DNA of 64,000 nt from an uncultured bacterium (GCA_947643595.1 CANRWP010000010.1:1-64000), one strand, 5' to 3'; shown: positions 43,851-52,947, counted from the first letter of the stretch. Program-made: numbers and translations. Notes: generated by a model from the sequence alone, not told the origin.

Positions 43851-44897
43851 ATGAATAAAAGAGAAAAAATAATGGTTGCTATATTGATGTCTATGATTAT
43901 GCTGGCGGGTTGCGGAAGTCAGGCAGTGGCTCCGGAGAATACAGTCGAGAGTACTCAGGAGGAGACAAAAGAAGATGAGAAAAATGATCCGGAGATTACA
44001 ATTACAGCTGTTACGGTATTTGACAGTGGTACGGCTATCGCACAGGGTATGGAAAAAATGAAGGAGCTTTTGGAGGAAAAGACAGATGGTAAAGTGACAA
44101 TGGAAATCTTTCCTTCCGGAACAACAGGAGGAGAAAAGGAACAGGCAGAAGCTCTTGTATTGGGAGAGGTTGATATGGCGGCATTCGGAACATTGCCCAT
44201 TTCCATATATGCGCCGGAATATTCTTTTTTCGATTCACCGTTTGTATTTCGTGACAGGGAACATTTTATGAATGTCTGGAACAGTGAACTGGGTGAGGGG
44301 ATGCGGGAATCCATGTTGGAGAATAACGGACTTAAGACGATAGGAGTTATGGGACGCGGATACAGGCATATTACCTCTAATACACCGATAAACAGCATTG
44401 ATGATATTGCAAAACTTACGATCAGGACGCCGGAATCCGCGTTGTTTACGGATACATTTGGAGCGCTTGGGGCAACCTGTGTACCTATCGCATTGACAGA
44501 ACTTTTTACATCTCTTCAGACAGGCGTAGTAAATGCATCGGAAGGACCCTTTGACCAGATCGTGACAAATAAGTTATATGAGGTACAGGATTATATTACT
44601 CTGTCTAAGTATTATTACTCGATTTCCATGTGGCAGATGAACGCTGACTTTTTTGATGAGCTCTCGGAGGAATATCAGAATGCCGTAATGGAAGCTGCGC
44701 AGGAAGCGACGGAATATGCGACTGCTCTCGGGGAGGAAAGTGAGGAAGAATTAAAGAAAGTATGTGAAGACGCGGGATGCACGATCTTGGAGATGGAAAA
44801 TATGACGCCGTATCTGGAAAAGGTGCAGAGTGTGATGGACAAGTTTTTTGAAGAAAAATGGCCGGTGACATCTGCAGAGGAGATAGCTTCATATTAA
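43851..44897 (+). CDS. dctP: TRAP transporter substrate-binding protein (DctP)
   Basis: A 348-aa lipoprotein (signal MSMIMLAGCG, Cys21) of the DctP fold. FPSGTTGGEKEQAEALVLGEVDM, the TIRTPESALFTDTFGALGATCVPIALTELFTSLQTGVV block and the following NASEG segment are typical. It binds an organic acid outside and hands it to the DctQM membrane pair. Most DctP ligands are bound through a conserved Arg, here probably in KLTIRTPES. Confidence 0.95.
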   Translation: MNKREKIMVAILMSMIMLAGCGSQAVAPENTVESTQEETKEDEKNDPEITITAVTVFDSGTAIAQGMEKMKELLEEKTDGKVTMEIFPSGTTGGEKEQAEALVLGEVDMAAFGTLPISIYAPEYSFFDSPFVFRDREHFMNVWNSELGEGMRESMLENNGLKTIGVMGRGYRHITSNTPINSIDDIAKLTIRTPESALFTDTFGALGATCVPIALTELFTSLQTGVVNASEGPFDQIVTNKLYEVQDYITLSKYYYSISMWQMNADFFDELSEEYQNAVMEAAQEATEYATALGEESEEELKKVCEDAGCTILEMENMTPYLEKVQSVMDKFFEEKWPVTSAEEIASY

Positions 44898-44915
44898 AGA
44901 GAACGGAGGGATACC

Positions 44916-45386
44916 TTGAAAAAACTGTATAAGATTTTTGATGGGATTACAATGGCTATTTTTGTAGCAATGGTTCTGGTCGTGGTATTGCAGATTATTT
45001 TCCGGTTTATTTTAAGGATAAGCGTTCCGTGGACCGAGGAGTTGAGCAGGCTGCTCTTTATTTACATTGGTTTTTTTGGAACGGCAATAGCTGTGCGTGA
45101 GAAAGAACTGATCGTGATTGACCTGTTGCTGCAGAGGACACCGACAAAGGTACAGAAGGTTTTAAATGTATGCATTTACATTCTGAGCTTTGCTTTTTTT
45201 ACCATCCTGCTGATAGGAGGGATTGGAGTATTCAGGAAAGTAAAAGATACTTATTTTGCCACAATGAGTTTTGTCAGCAACGGATGGATTTATATAGCGC
45301 TTATCATCGGTATGGGGATGACTCTGTTGGACATGGTCTATTCTGTGATCATAAAAATCAGGAGAGGGGTGAGGGATGAACAATGA
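44916..45386 (+). CDS. dctQ: TRAP transporter small membrane subunit (DctQ)
   Basis: A 156-aa, four-helix subunit with the DctQ signature RISVPWTEELSRLLFIYIGFFGTAIA. It starts at TTG behind GGAGGG. The stop overlaps dctM by 4 nt. It forms the membrane complex with DctM. Confidence 0.93.
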   Translation: MKKLYKIFDGITMAIFVAMVLVVVLQIIFRFILRISVPWTEELSRLLFIYIGFFGTAIAVREKELIVIDLLLQRTPTKVQKVLNVCIYILSFAFFTILLIGGIGVFRKVKDTYFATMSFVSNGWIYIALIIGMGMTLLDMVYSVIIKIRRGVRDEQ

Positions 45387-46663
45387 TAAAATATTTTGCG
45401 ATATTAGTGGCCGCCTTTCTTCTGGGGTTGCCGGTGGCTGTTGCAATGGGAGGATCTGCGGTTGTCCTAATGATCCTGGAGAGAGGTATAACGGCATTCA
45501 GGCCGGAAGTTGTCGCCCAGAAGTCGGCATACGGATTAAATAATTTTCTGCTTTTATCGATACCACTGTTCCTGTATGCAGGTAAGATCATGAATACGGG
45601 AAGTATCACAAAAAGGATCTTTGAATTTGCAAAATCGTTAGTGGGATGGCTCCACGGCGGTCTTGGGCATGTCAATATTGTGGCGAGTGTGATATTTGCG
45701 GGAATGACAGGAACAGCTACTTCGGATGCAGCCGGATTGGGAGCGATAGAAATTGAAGCGATGAGGGAAGCGGGATATGACGATGATTTTACTTTTGCAG
45801 TTACGGGAGCCTCCTCTCTGATTGGTCCGATTATCCCACCGAGTATTCCGCTTGTTATCTACGGATTGATGACCAGTGTATCCATCGGGAAATTGCTGAT
45901 AGCGGGGATCGTCCCGGGTATCATTCTTGCGGGAGCTCTGATGACATATGTGGAAATTTACGCGGTCAGGCATCATTATCCAAAGGGGGAACGCTTTCAG
46001 ATAAAAAAACTCTGGAATGACTTCAAGCGGTCCGTTTTATCGTTGTTGACGCCTGTTATTATTATCGGAGGTATTTTAAGCGGTATTTTTACACCGACAG
46101 AAGCGGCGGCGATCGCATCAGTTTATGCAACAATTCTGACAGTTTTTATTTATAAAGAAGTAGACTGGAAAGCGCTGAAAAATATCCTGTTTGAGACGGT
46201 AAGAGACTCCGGGACTATCATGATGATCTGCTATTGTGCCTCTGTCTACGGATATGTTATTACAAGGTCGCAGTTAGCCGTAAAGCTGGCAGGAGCAGTT
46301 CTTGAAATATCAAATAATCCGTATGTCGTGTGTTTTTTACTGGTTGGATTTTTGCTGATAGTAGGTTGTTTCATGGAAAATCTGGCAACGATAACGATTT
46401 TGGCGCCGGTATTTTTACCAGTAATGGAAGCTGTTGGGATAGATCCTCTGGCATTTGGGATCATCATGATCCTGACGTTGATGGTAGGTTTGCTTACCCC
46501 GCCTTTTGGTATGGTTCTGTTTGTATTATGTAAGGTAGGGAATTTCCCGTTGACGCGAATGATAAAAGCGGTCGTACCGTTTATTATTCCGGTGCTGATA
46601 GTTATCGCGATCATGATCATGTGTCCCCAGATTATCACATTTTTACCGAATTTAGTATTGTAA
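45383..46663 (+). CDS. dctM: TRAP transporter large membrane subunit (DctM)
   Basis: A 426-aa subunit with about 12 helices. Family blocks: ASVIFAGMTGTATSDAAGLGAIEIEAM, GASSLIGPIIPPSIPLVIYG and TPTEAAAIASVYA. It is the Na+-driven translocation subunit of the TRAP importer. It overlaps dctQ and is followed by the two DapA-family genes. Confidence 0.95.
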   Translation: MIKYFAILVAAFLLGLPVAVAMGGSAVVLMILERGITAFRPEVVAQKSAYGLNNFLLLSIPLFLYAGKIMNTGSITKRIFEFAKSLVGWLHGGLGHVNIVASVIFAGMTGTATSDAAGLGAIEIEAMREAGYDDDFTFAVTGASSLIGPIIPPSIPLVIYGLMTSVSIGKLLIAGIVPGIILAGALMTYVEIYAVRHHYPKGERFQIKKLWNDFKRSVLSLLTPVIIIGGILSGIFTPTEAAAIASVYATILTVFIYKEVDWKALKNILFETVRDSGTIMMICYCASVYGYVITRSQLAVKLAGAVLEISNNPYVVCFLLVGFLLIVGCFMENLATITILAPVFLPVMEAVGIDPLAFGIIMILTLMVGLLTPPFGMVLFVLCKVGNFPLTRMIKAVVPFIIPVLIVIAIMIMCPQIITFLPNLVL

Positions 46664-46724
46664 ACATACAGCAAAGAGTTTCTGGTTGAGAGCCGAATGA
46701 CTGAAAAAAATAGGAGGTGAGATT

Positions 46725-47603
46725 GTGGCAAAAGAAATAAAAGGGATCATCCCGCCCATCGTGACGCCCTTTGATGCGGACGGTGCAATCAACAGCCGGC
46801 TGATCGAGAAAGAGATGAAGATATGCATAGAAGCCGGTGTGCATGGTCTGAGCGTGGGTGGCAGCACAGGCGAGGGGCCTACGCTGCGCGACGAGGAACT
46901 GGTTGAGCTGATCCACATTGCGAAAGGGTACCTGAGGGAAGACCAAAGCCTTGTGTGCGGGGTCATGAGAACCTGTACGAGGGACGCGGTGCGAGCGGGA
47001 CTTGCGGCGAAGGAGGCGGGAGCGGACGCCATCATGGTGACGCCGACGGCCTACAATGTACTTGTGCCGAACGAGCAGGGCATGTTCGATTTCTACAGCA
47101 CCATCTCAAGAGAAGTACAGATGCCGGTCATTATCTATAATGTGATTCCGCAGAACACTATTTCTCCGGGATTGTTTAAGAGACTGGTGGAGGAGACGGA
47201 GTATGTACGCGGCGTAAAACAGAGTGTTGGCGGCGTGCAGGCACTTTATGCCATGAGAATGGCAGTTGGAGACAGAGGAAATATTTATGCGGCGACAGAT
47301 GATATGCTGTACACCTGCTACGAACTGGGCGCATGCGGAGCGATCTCCGCGATTCTCTCCATATTTCCTGAAGAGTGCGTGGAGATGTGGAACTGCCAGC
47401 AGAGTGGAAAAAGAGAGAGGGCCTTTGAGATTCAAAATCAGCTCTATGATAAATGGCAGTGTCTGGGTGGAAATCAGTTCCCGATTCGCCTGAAATATGC
47501 GCTGGAGGTTTTGGGTAGGGAACCGGGATACTGCAGGAGTCCGATCACTTATCTCCCGGAGGATGAAAAAGCGAGAATTCGGGAAGCATTTGCAGAGAAG
47601 TAA
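46725..47603 (+). CDS. DapA-family aldolase/lyase 1
   Basis: A 292-aa class I lyase of the DHDPS/N-acetylneuraminate lyase family. The Schiff-base Lys lies in VRGVKQSVGG and the catalytic Tyr in IIYNVIPQ. The usual GTTGE loop is GGSTGEG, so one of the two hydroxyl residues of the DHDPS relay is Ser and the loop resembles non-DHDPS members. It starts at GTG behind AGGAGG. In this operon it is more likely a catabolic pyruvate-releasing aldolase or dehydratase than a lysine-pathway enzyme. Confidence 0.85.
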   Translation: MAKEIKGIIPPIVTPFDADGAINSRLIEKEMKICIEAGVHGLSVGGSTGEGPTLRDEELVELIHIAKGYLREDQSLVCGVMRTCTRDAVRAGLAAKEAGADAIMVTPTAYNVLVPNEQGMFDFYSTISREVQMPVIIYNVIPQNTISPGLFKRLVEETEYVRGVKQSVGGVQALYAMRMAVGDRGNIYAATDDMLYTCYELGACGAISAILSIFPEECVEMWNCQQSGKRERAFEIQNQLYDKWQCLGGNQFPIRLKYALEVLGREPGYCRSPITYLPEDEKARIREAFAEK

Positions 47604-47643
47604 GAAGAACAAAATAATGAAAAGAAAGAAAGAGGAGAATACC

Positions 47644-48564
47644 ATGAATTTTAAAGAAAAATACGGGCAGATATTACTGCCCCTGATCACACCCTACGAT
47701 AATAATGAAGAGGTAAATTACGATACATATGCGGAGCTGATAGAGTACCTGATCAGAGAAGACCTGTGCGATACGCTGATCGTGACTGGGACTACGGGTG
47801 AGGCGTCCCTTCTGACTTTCGATGAGAGAGTAAAACTGATGGAGACGGCGCTGAAAGCGGCGAACGGAAGAAAACCGGTCATCGCGGGCACCGGATGCGC
47901 CTCCACAAAGGAGACAATCGCGCTGACAAAGGAAGCGGAAAAACGGGGAATAGAGGTGTGCATGATTGTTGCACCGTTCTACAATAAACCGACTCAGGAA
48001 GGGCTGTATCTGCACTATAAAACGATCGCGGAAGCCTGCCCGAATACAAAGATTCTGCTCTACAATATTCCGATTTTTGTCGGTGTAAACCTGGAGCCGG
48101 AAACAGTGGGGCGTCTCGCAGAGATCGACAATATTATCGGCATCAAAGATGAAGCCGGCATCAATCCGACCCAGGTTACGGATTTCTTCCTGGCGACGAA
48201 AGAGGCGGATCCGAACTTTGTTATCTTCAACGGGGACGACATTATGCTGCTTCCGACCATCGTGCAGGGAGCGATGGGGTTAGTGAGCGGCGGCGCCCAT
48301 ATCTTCGGGCATGAGATTCGCGAAATATTTGCCGCTTTTGAGAGAGGGGATAACGAGAAAGCAAAAGAGCTTTTTGTTCCGATCTACCGCGTGTGCAAAT
48401 CGACGGGACAGAATGGAAGAATACTTCCGAACTCCATCCTGCGCCCGGCCATCGAGATGGTGACAGGGATTAAGCTCGGGGCAGCGAGACGGCCGCTGGC
48501 CCCGGCGACGGAAGAAGAGATGGCGGTTACATCCGCAATCTTAAAAGAGATCGGTAAAATATAA
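47644..48564 (+). CDS. DapA-family aldolase/lyase 2
   Basis: A 306-aa member of the same family with the canonical TGTTGEASLL loop, catalytic Tyr in LLYNIPIFVGV and Schiff-base Lys in GIKDEAG. It resembles DHDPS more than its neighbour does. The start is the ATG at 47644 (MNFKEKYGQILL) behind GAGGAG, 49 codons inside the track ORF. Two different DapA-type enzymes in a row suggest successive or alternative aldol steps on one substrate. Confidence 0.88.
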   Translation: MNFKEKYGQILLPLITPYDNNEEVNYDTYAELIEYLIREDLCDTLIVTGTTGEASLLTFDERVKLMETALKAANGRKPVIAGTGCASTKETIALTKEAEKRGIEVCMIVAPFYNKPTQEGLYLHYKTIAEACPNTKILLYNIPIFVGVNLEPETVGRLAEIDNIIGIKDEAGINPTQVTDFFLATKEADPNFVIFNGDDIMLLPTIVQGAMGLVSGGAHIFGHEIREIFAAFERGDNEKAKELFVPIYRVCKSTGQNGRILPNSILRPAIEMVTGIKLGAARRPLAPATEEEMAVTSAILKEIGKI

Positions 48565-48573
48565 TTTTTATGA

Positions 48574-48614
48574 AAGACCGTACGACTCTCAGGCGAGGGC
48601 TGTACGGTCTTTTG
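48574..48614 (+). terminator. Terminator of the TRAP/aldolase operon
   Basis: AAGACCGTAC (48574-48583) pairs with GTACGGTCTT (48602-48611), followed by T residues. It ends the eight-gene unit before the regulator gene. Confidence 0.85.
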
Positions 48615-48627
48615 CTTGAATGATTGA

Positions 48628-48656
48628 TTGCATTTTGTGGGAAATTCTGGTATGCT
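48628..48656 (+). promoter_or_regulatory. Promoter of the GntR regulator
   Basis: TTGCAT (48628-48633), a 17-bp spacer and TATGCT (48651-48656) lie 40 bp before the regulator start at 48697. Confidence 0.65.
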
Positions 48657-48696
48657 AAAAACCGATAGTATTGGCTTAAAGACTGGGAGATATGAG

Positions 48697-49389
48697 ATGA
48701 GAGAAATTCAGAGAATATCCATTACGGACATGGTGGTGGACAGTATCAGGGAGATGATCGAGACGGAAGAATACAAGGTGGGAGAAAAGCTTCCGGTCGA
48801 GGCTGAACTCTGTAGGATGCTGGGGGTGAGCCGTACAAGTGTGCGGGAGGCGATTCGTGTTCTGCGCGCGCAGGGATATATCGAGAGCAAGCCGGGAAGA
48901 GGAGCCTATGTGGCGGCGAAGCGAAGAATGGAGGAGACCCCGTGGTACGATGTGGAAAATCCCCAGTTTACTGATTTTATGGAAGTTCGGATGGCGATGG
49001 AAACCATGGCGGTACGCCTGGCGGTAGAAAGGGCCAGGGAAAAGGACATCAACAAGCTGGAGGAGATTCACCAGTCGTTTCTGGAGGCAAATGAAAAAAA
49101 GGAGATGACCAGACTGATCATGCTGGATGAACTGTACCACACCACGATTTTTGCCATCACGAAAAACCAGCTTCTGATCAATGTCAATGCACAGCTGCTG
49201 GAGGCATTCAGGCAATACCGTTCGGAATCTTTTATGAATGAGAATGTATACCAGAATGCCATCGAACCACACACCAGAATTTTGGAATGCTTCAGACGGC
49301 ATGACGCGGGGCAGGCGGTGGAGGAAATGCGCAAACATCTGGATATCACGACCAGTGATATGGAACGGATCCATAAAAAGCAGATGTAA
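48697..49389 (+). CDS. GntR/FadR-family transcriptional regulator
   Basis: A 230-aa regulator with an N-terminal winged helix (LPVEAELCRMLGVSRTSVREAIRVLRAQGYIESKPGRGAYV) and an all-helical FCD domain. The FCD domain has metal/acid-binding residues typical of the class (Asp in LDELYHTTI, His in EPHTRILE and MRKHLDI). FCD regulators respond to organic acids. The start at 48697 follows GGGAGA; the track start at 48628 lies within the promoter. It likely represses the preceding operon through the ATTGTATGAT palindrome. Confidence 0.92.
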   Translation: MREIQRISITDMVVDSIREMIETEEYKVGEKLPVEAELCRMLGVSRTSVREAIRVLRAQGYIESKPGRGAYVAAKRRMEETPWYDVENPQFTDFMEVRMAMETMAVRLAVERAREKDINKLEEIHQSFLEANEKKEMTRLIMLDELYHTTIFAITKNQLLINVNAQLLEAFRQYRSESFMNENVYQNAIEPHTRILECFRRHDAGQAVEEMRKHLDITTSDMERIHKKQM

Positions 49390-49411
49390 ATGATGGTATA
49401 AGGGAAGTAAA

Positions 49412-50986
49412 ATGGGGCGATATTTAAATGTGACCAACAAAGGATTTCAGGAAAGCCTGCAATCCCAAATATATGTGGATAAAACGGGAATTATTGCATT
49501 TTTAAACAGGCTGATCAATACTGAGCAAAAGTATGTCTGTGTCAGCAGGCCGAGAAGGTTTGGGAAATCCATGACGGTCAAGATGCTTTCCGCCTATTAT
49601 AATAACGGATATGACAGTGAAAACCTGTTTTGTAGCCTGAAAATTTCAAGGGACGATTCTTATCAGGAACATCGGAATAAATATGATGTGATCTGGATCA
49701 ATATGCAGGAGTTTCTGAGCGGCGATCCGGATATAGATACGGTGATAAGTCATCTGAATATAAGAATCTGTCGTGAACTGCAAAAGAAGTATGATGCGAT
49801 AGAGTATACGGCGCCGGACAGTCTGGTGGATACAATGTACGATATTTTCCTGGAGGAGGAGAAATCGTTTATCATTTTGATCGATGAATGGGACAGTATT
49901 TTCAGAGAGAGAAAGGGTGATATAAAAGCGCAGAAAAAATATCTTGATTTTCTGAGGAGCTGGATGAAAGATAAACCGTTTATCGGGCTCGCGTATATGA
50001 CAGGGATTTTACCAATCAAAAAATATGGAACGCATTCGGCATTGAATATGTTTGATGAGTATTCCATGACGGATCCGCGGGAGCTGGCTGAATTTGTCGG
50101 TTTTACGAGGGATGAGGTAGAAAGTCTCTGTGACAAGTACGGCATGGATTATGAGGAGACAAAATACTGGTATGACGGTTATACATTCCCTGATGTGGAG
50201 GAAATTTATTCTCCCAAGTCTCTGGTTTCTGCGATGATTGCTCATCGGTACAGCGATTACTGGAATCAGACGGAAACGTTTGAGGCTTTGAGTATTTACA
50301 TTCAAATGAATTATGATGGCCTGAAAGACAAAGTTGTGGAGATGATCGCAGGTGCCCATGTCAAAATAAATACCGGAAACTTTACAAACGATATGACAAC
50401 GTTTCATACGTCAGATGATATTTTAACGTTACTGATCCATCTGGGATATCTGGCCTATGATCTGAGAAATAGAGAAGTATATATTCCAAATAAAGAAATT
50501 GAGATGGAATTTTTAAATTCCGTGAATGCGATCGGTTGGAGTGAAGTGATTACTGCCGTGGAAAACTCCGAAAAACTTTTGCAGAATTTGTGGAATGGAG
50601 AAGAGGAAGCGGTTACGTCAGGAATTGAGAAAATACATCTGGAGAACAGTTCCATATTACAGTATCATGATGAAAATGCGCTCAGCTGTGTCATAAATCT
50701 GGCATTTTACGCGGCGCAGGAGTATTATATGACTGTCAGAGAGTTTCCGGCAGGCAAGGGCTATGCGGATATTGTATACCTTCCGAGAAAGAAATATGCG
50801 GACAAACCGGCGATGATCATCGAGTTAAAGTGGAATAAGGATGCAGAAAGCGCTGTCAGCCAGATATATGAAAAATGTTATCCGGCTGGGCTAAAAGGAT
50901 ATCGGGGGGAAGTACTGATCGTTGGAATCAATTATGACAGGAGGACAAAGGTGCATAATTGTAAGATTGAAAAGATGATGATATAG
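49412..50986 (+). CDS. AAA-ATPase-like protein with PD-(D/E)XK nuclease-fold domain
   Basis: A 524-aa protein of the PF09820-type family. The N-terminal ATPase has Walker A variant RPRRFGKSMTVKML and Walker B FIILIDEWD. The C-terminal PD-(D/E)XK-like domain has GYADIVYLP ... MIIELKWNKDAESAV. Such genes occur in many copies in Bacteroidetes and Lachnospiraceae genomes and their function is unknown; links to mobile DNA or defence have been suggested. It starts 22 bp after the GntR gene but is probably not part of that pathway. Confidence 0.88.
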   Translation: MGRYLNVTNKGFQESLQSQIYVDKTGIIAFLNRLINTEQKYVCVSRPRRFGKSMTVKMLSAYYNNGYDSENLFCSLKISRDDSYQEHRNKYDVIWINMQEFLSGDPDIDTVISHLNIRICRELQKKYDAIEYTAPDSLVDTMYDIFLEEEKSFIILIDEWDSIFRERKGDIKAQKKYLDFLRSWMKDKPFIGLAYMTGILPIKKYGTHSALNMFDEYSMTDPRELAEFVGFTRDEVESLCDKYGMDYEETKYWYDGYTFPDVEEIYSPKSLVSAMIAHRYSDYWNQTETFEALSIYIQMNYDGLKDKVVEMIAGAHVKINTGNFTNDMTTFHTSDDILTLLIHLGYLAYDLRNREVYIPNKEIEMEFLNSVNAIGWSEVITAVENSEKLLQNLWNGEEEAVTSGIEKIHLENSSILQYHDENALSCVINLAFYAAQEYYMTVREFPAGKGYADIVYLPRKKYADKPAMIIELKWNKDAESAVSQIYEKCYPAGLKGYRGEVLIVGINYDRRTKVHNCKIEKMMI

Positions 50987-51066
50987 CATATGTAAAATCA
51001 GTGAAATTTGTTATACTGTCAACAGATACAATCGACACAGAAAAATAGTGGTCAGAGGTGGCGGCT

Positions 51067-51909
51067 GTGAAAAACCATTTCCATGCGATATTTCCCAACG
51101 ATAAATTCCTTGATTTGAGACCATATCAGTATGGCTGGGAGGCTTGCGCGCCGCTCCATTCTTTCGGGCCGTTTATACGAAATCATTTTTTGTTTCACTA
51201 CATCATCGACGGTTATGGAACCTTATATTCCCATGCGGTAAACGGGGATATCCATGAGTACCGGCTGGGGCCGAATCAGGGCTTTCTGATCTGCCCCGGA
51301 CAGATCAATCTCTATACGGCGGACGAAGAACAGCCTTGGGAATATGTCTGGCTGGAGTTTGACGGGATGCGGGCAAAAGAATTTCTTTTAAAGGCCGGAC
51401 TTGAGCAGAACCAGCCAATTTATCAGCCGGGGAGTATGGAACAGGGAAATAAACTGCGGGATCATATGCTGTATTTTACAGAGAATGCTGCAAAATCGCC
51501 CTTGCATTTGGTGGGACATCTCTCCCTGTTTCTGGATGAACTGATAGAATTTTCGGCAGACCGCCGGAAAGCGGATGAAAAAAAGGGACAAGATTACTAT
51601 ATTCATGAAGCGGTTGTCTATATCCAGCAGAATTACCAGAGAGAGCTGACGGTGGATGAGGTGGCGGATTTTTGCAAATTGAACCGCAATTATTTCAGTC
51701 GTCGTTTTAAGGAACTGACAGGCAGTACGCCGCAGGAGTTTTTGATCAAACAGCGGCTTACAAGCGCCGCAGAGCTTCTGAGGATCACAGATCAGCCGAT
51801 CAAAAATATTGCGGATCAATGCGGTTATCCGAATCAGTTGCATTTTTCTCAGGCGTTTAAAAAATATTATGGACTTTCGCCGAGAGAGTGGCGAAGACAA
51901 AACAGCTGA
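51067..51909 (+). CDS. AraC-family regulator (cupin type)
   Basis: A 280-aa protein with an N-terminal AraC-binding cupin region (LHSFGPFIRNHFLFHYIIDGYGTLY) and a C-terminal double helix-turn-helix (LTVDEVADFCKLNRNYFSRRFKELTGSTPQEFL ... IKNIADQCGYPNQLHFSQAFKK). GTG at 51067 has AGAGGTG at ideal spacing, better than the track's GTG at 51058. It is convergent with the damaged alpha-galactoside locus and was probably its activator. Confidence 0.87.
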   Translation: MKNHFHAIFPNDKFLDLRPYQYGWEACAPLHSFGPFIRNHFLFHYIIDGYGTLYSHAVNGDIHEYRLGPNQGFLICPGQINLYTADEEQPWEYVWLEFDGMRAKEFLLKAGLEQNQPIYQPGSMEQGNKLRDHMLYFTENAAKSPLHLVGHLSLFLDELIEFSADRRKADEKKGQDYYIHEAVVYIQQNYQRELTVDEVADFCKLNRNYFSRRFKELTGSTPQEFLIKQRLTSAAELLRITDQPIKNIADQCGYPNQLHFSQAFKKYYGLSPREWRRQNS

Positions 51910-51941
51910 GCTGACAAAAGGTCGACTCAGCTGTTTTGTCT
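51895..51941. terminator. Bidirectional terminator
   Basis: AGACAAAACAGCTGAG (51895-51910) and CTCAGCTGTTTTGTCT (51926-51941) form a perfect 16-bp stem whose A/T ends give TTTTGTC on either strand. It serves both the AraC gene, whose last codons it includes, and the convergent GH36 remnant. Confidence 0.9.
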
Positions 51942-51946
51942 GCATG

Positions 51947-52408
51947 TTATTCTTTTGCTTCAAGATAAAACTGAAGAGACTGATAATCTTTCTGAATGAT
52001 GGGAAGCGGGTAGCCTGCCTGCATCAGCAGAGCGCCGGAGTAGAGTTTTTTCTTCCCATTGATCCGATATTGCAGAGAGGGATCGAGTCCTTTCAGACAG
52101 AGTTTATGGAATGGAGAAGCCGGCCGGATGTTATCAAAAACAACGGATACAAGGGCTTTTCGTCTGTCTGCCGACACATGCTCCCAGGCTGTAAACAGTT
52201 TGTGATCGAAGGGACTGGTCAGCCGGTAGTAGTCGCCCCGGGAGATCAGGTCATAGTGTGACTTGTAGAATGCGATCTGCCGGCGGATATTCTCCTTTTC
52301 TTCATCGGTGCATCTGCTCAGATCCATTTCGTATCCGAAAGTTCCGCTCATGGCGACAATGCCTCTGGTGTCCAGAGGAGTGATTCTTCCGTTCTGTTCA
52401 TTGGGAAC
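51947..52408 (-). pseudogene. GH36 alpha-galactosidase, C-terminal remnant
   Basis: The minus-strand frame reads VPNEQNGRITPLDTRG then MSGTFGYEMDLSRC, the conserved C-terminal part of GH36 alpha-galactosidases, and runs to a normal stop (134 residues after the internal Met). About 550 N-terminal residues, including both catalytic Asp residues, are missing. The upstream edge at about 52408-52411 joins directly to a truncated permease gene in another frame, the mark of a deletion. The remnant cannot be active. Confidence 0.78.
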
Positions 52409-52947
52409 CCGTCCAGATAGGCCGCCTCCCCTACTTCTTCGGGGATGCCCATATAAGCCTGCCGCAGGAAGAAGGTGCCGAACGCACTGACAAGACCCGG
52501 AAATACTAACGCTGCAATGGTATTGGCGAATCCCAGTTTTGCCACCATCTGATACTGCGGAATGATAAAGATCTGACTGGGCAGCATCATCTGCATCAAC
52601 ACGATACTGAACAGAAAATTTTTCCCTTTAAAATTCAGCTTGGCGAAAGCATACCCCGCCATGGAACTGAAAAGCACTGCAAAGAGTACCCGGAAGAGGA
52701 TCATCAGTATTGTGTTGGCGTACATATTTATGAAAGGCAGACTCTTAAGTGCCTCTGAAAAGTTGTCAGCCATCAGATGACTGGGAAATATGGTCGGAGG
52801 GATCTGCATGCTCTCTGATACGGTTTTGGAACTGGTCAGGATCATCCATACAAAGGGGAAGATCATGATGACGGAACCGAGAATGAGTGCCGCATATGTA
52901 ATGACTGTAGTAGTACGCTTAGAATTTTCCATAGATTTTTTTCGCAT
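52348..52947 (-). pseudogene. Sugar ABC permease (MalG-like), 3'-truncated by deletion
   Basis: The 199-residue frame starts well (GGAGGG before ATG, MRKKSMENSKRTTTV) and matches a MalG/LplC-type permease for about 178 residues. It reaches the EAA loop (MGIPEEVGEAAYLDG) and then changes to unrelated residues (FPMNRTEESLLW) read out of frame from a GH36 gene. The last two helices and the rest of the EAA motif are lost. The importer is therefore probably dead unless another permease stands in. Confidence 0.82.

Noticed and set aside
43774-43854. 26-codon plus-strand frame between the Ldh2 and dctP genes
   Set aside because: AGGAGG lies only two bases from its GTG, and the peptide has no recognisable features. 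It may simply be a leader for dctP translation.
46725-48564. Sialic-acid catabolism by TRAP plus N-acetylneuraminate lyase
   Set aside because: No NanE, NanK, NagA or NagB gene is nearby; malic enzyme and Ldh2 do not fit, and the DapA proteins show no clear lyase signature.
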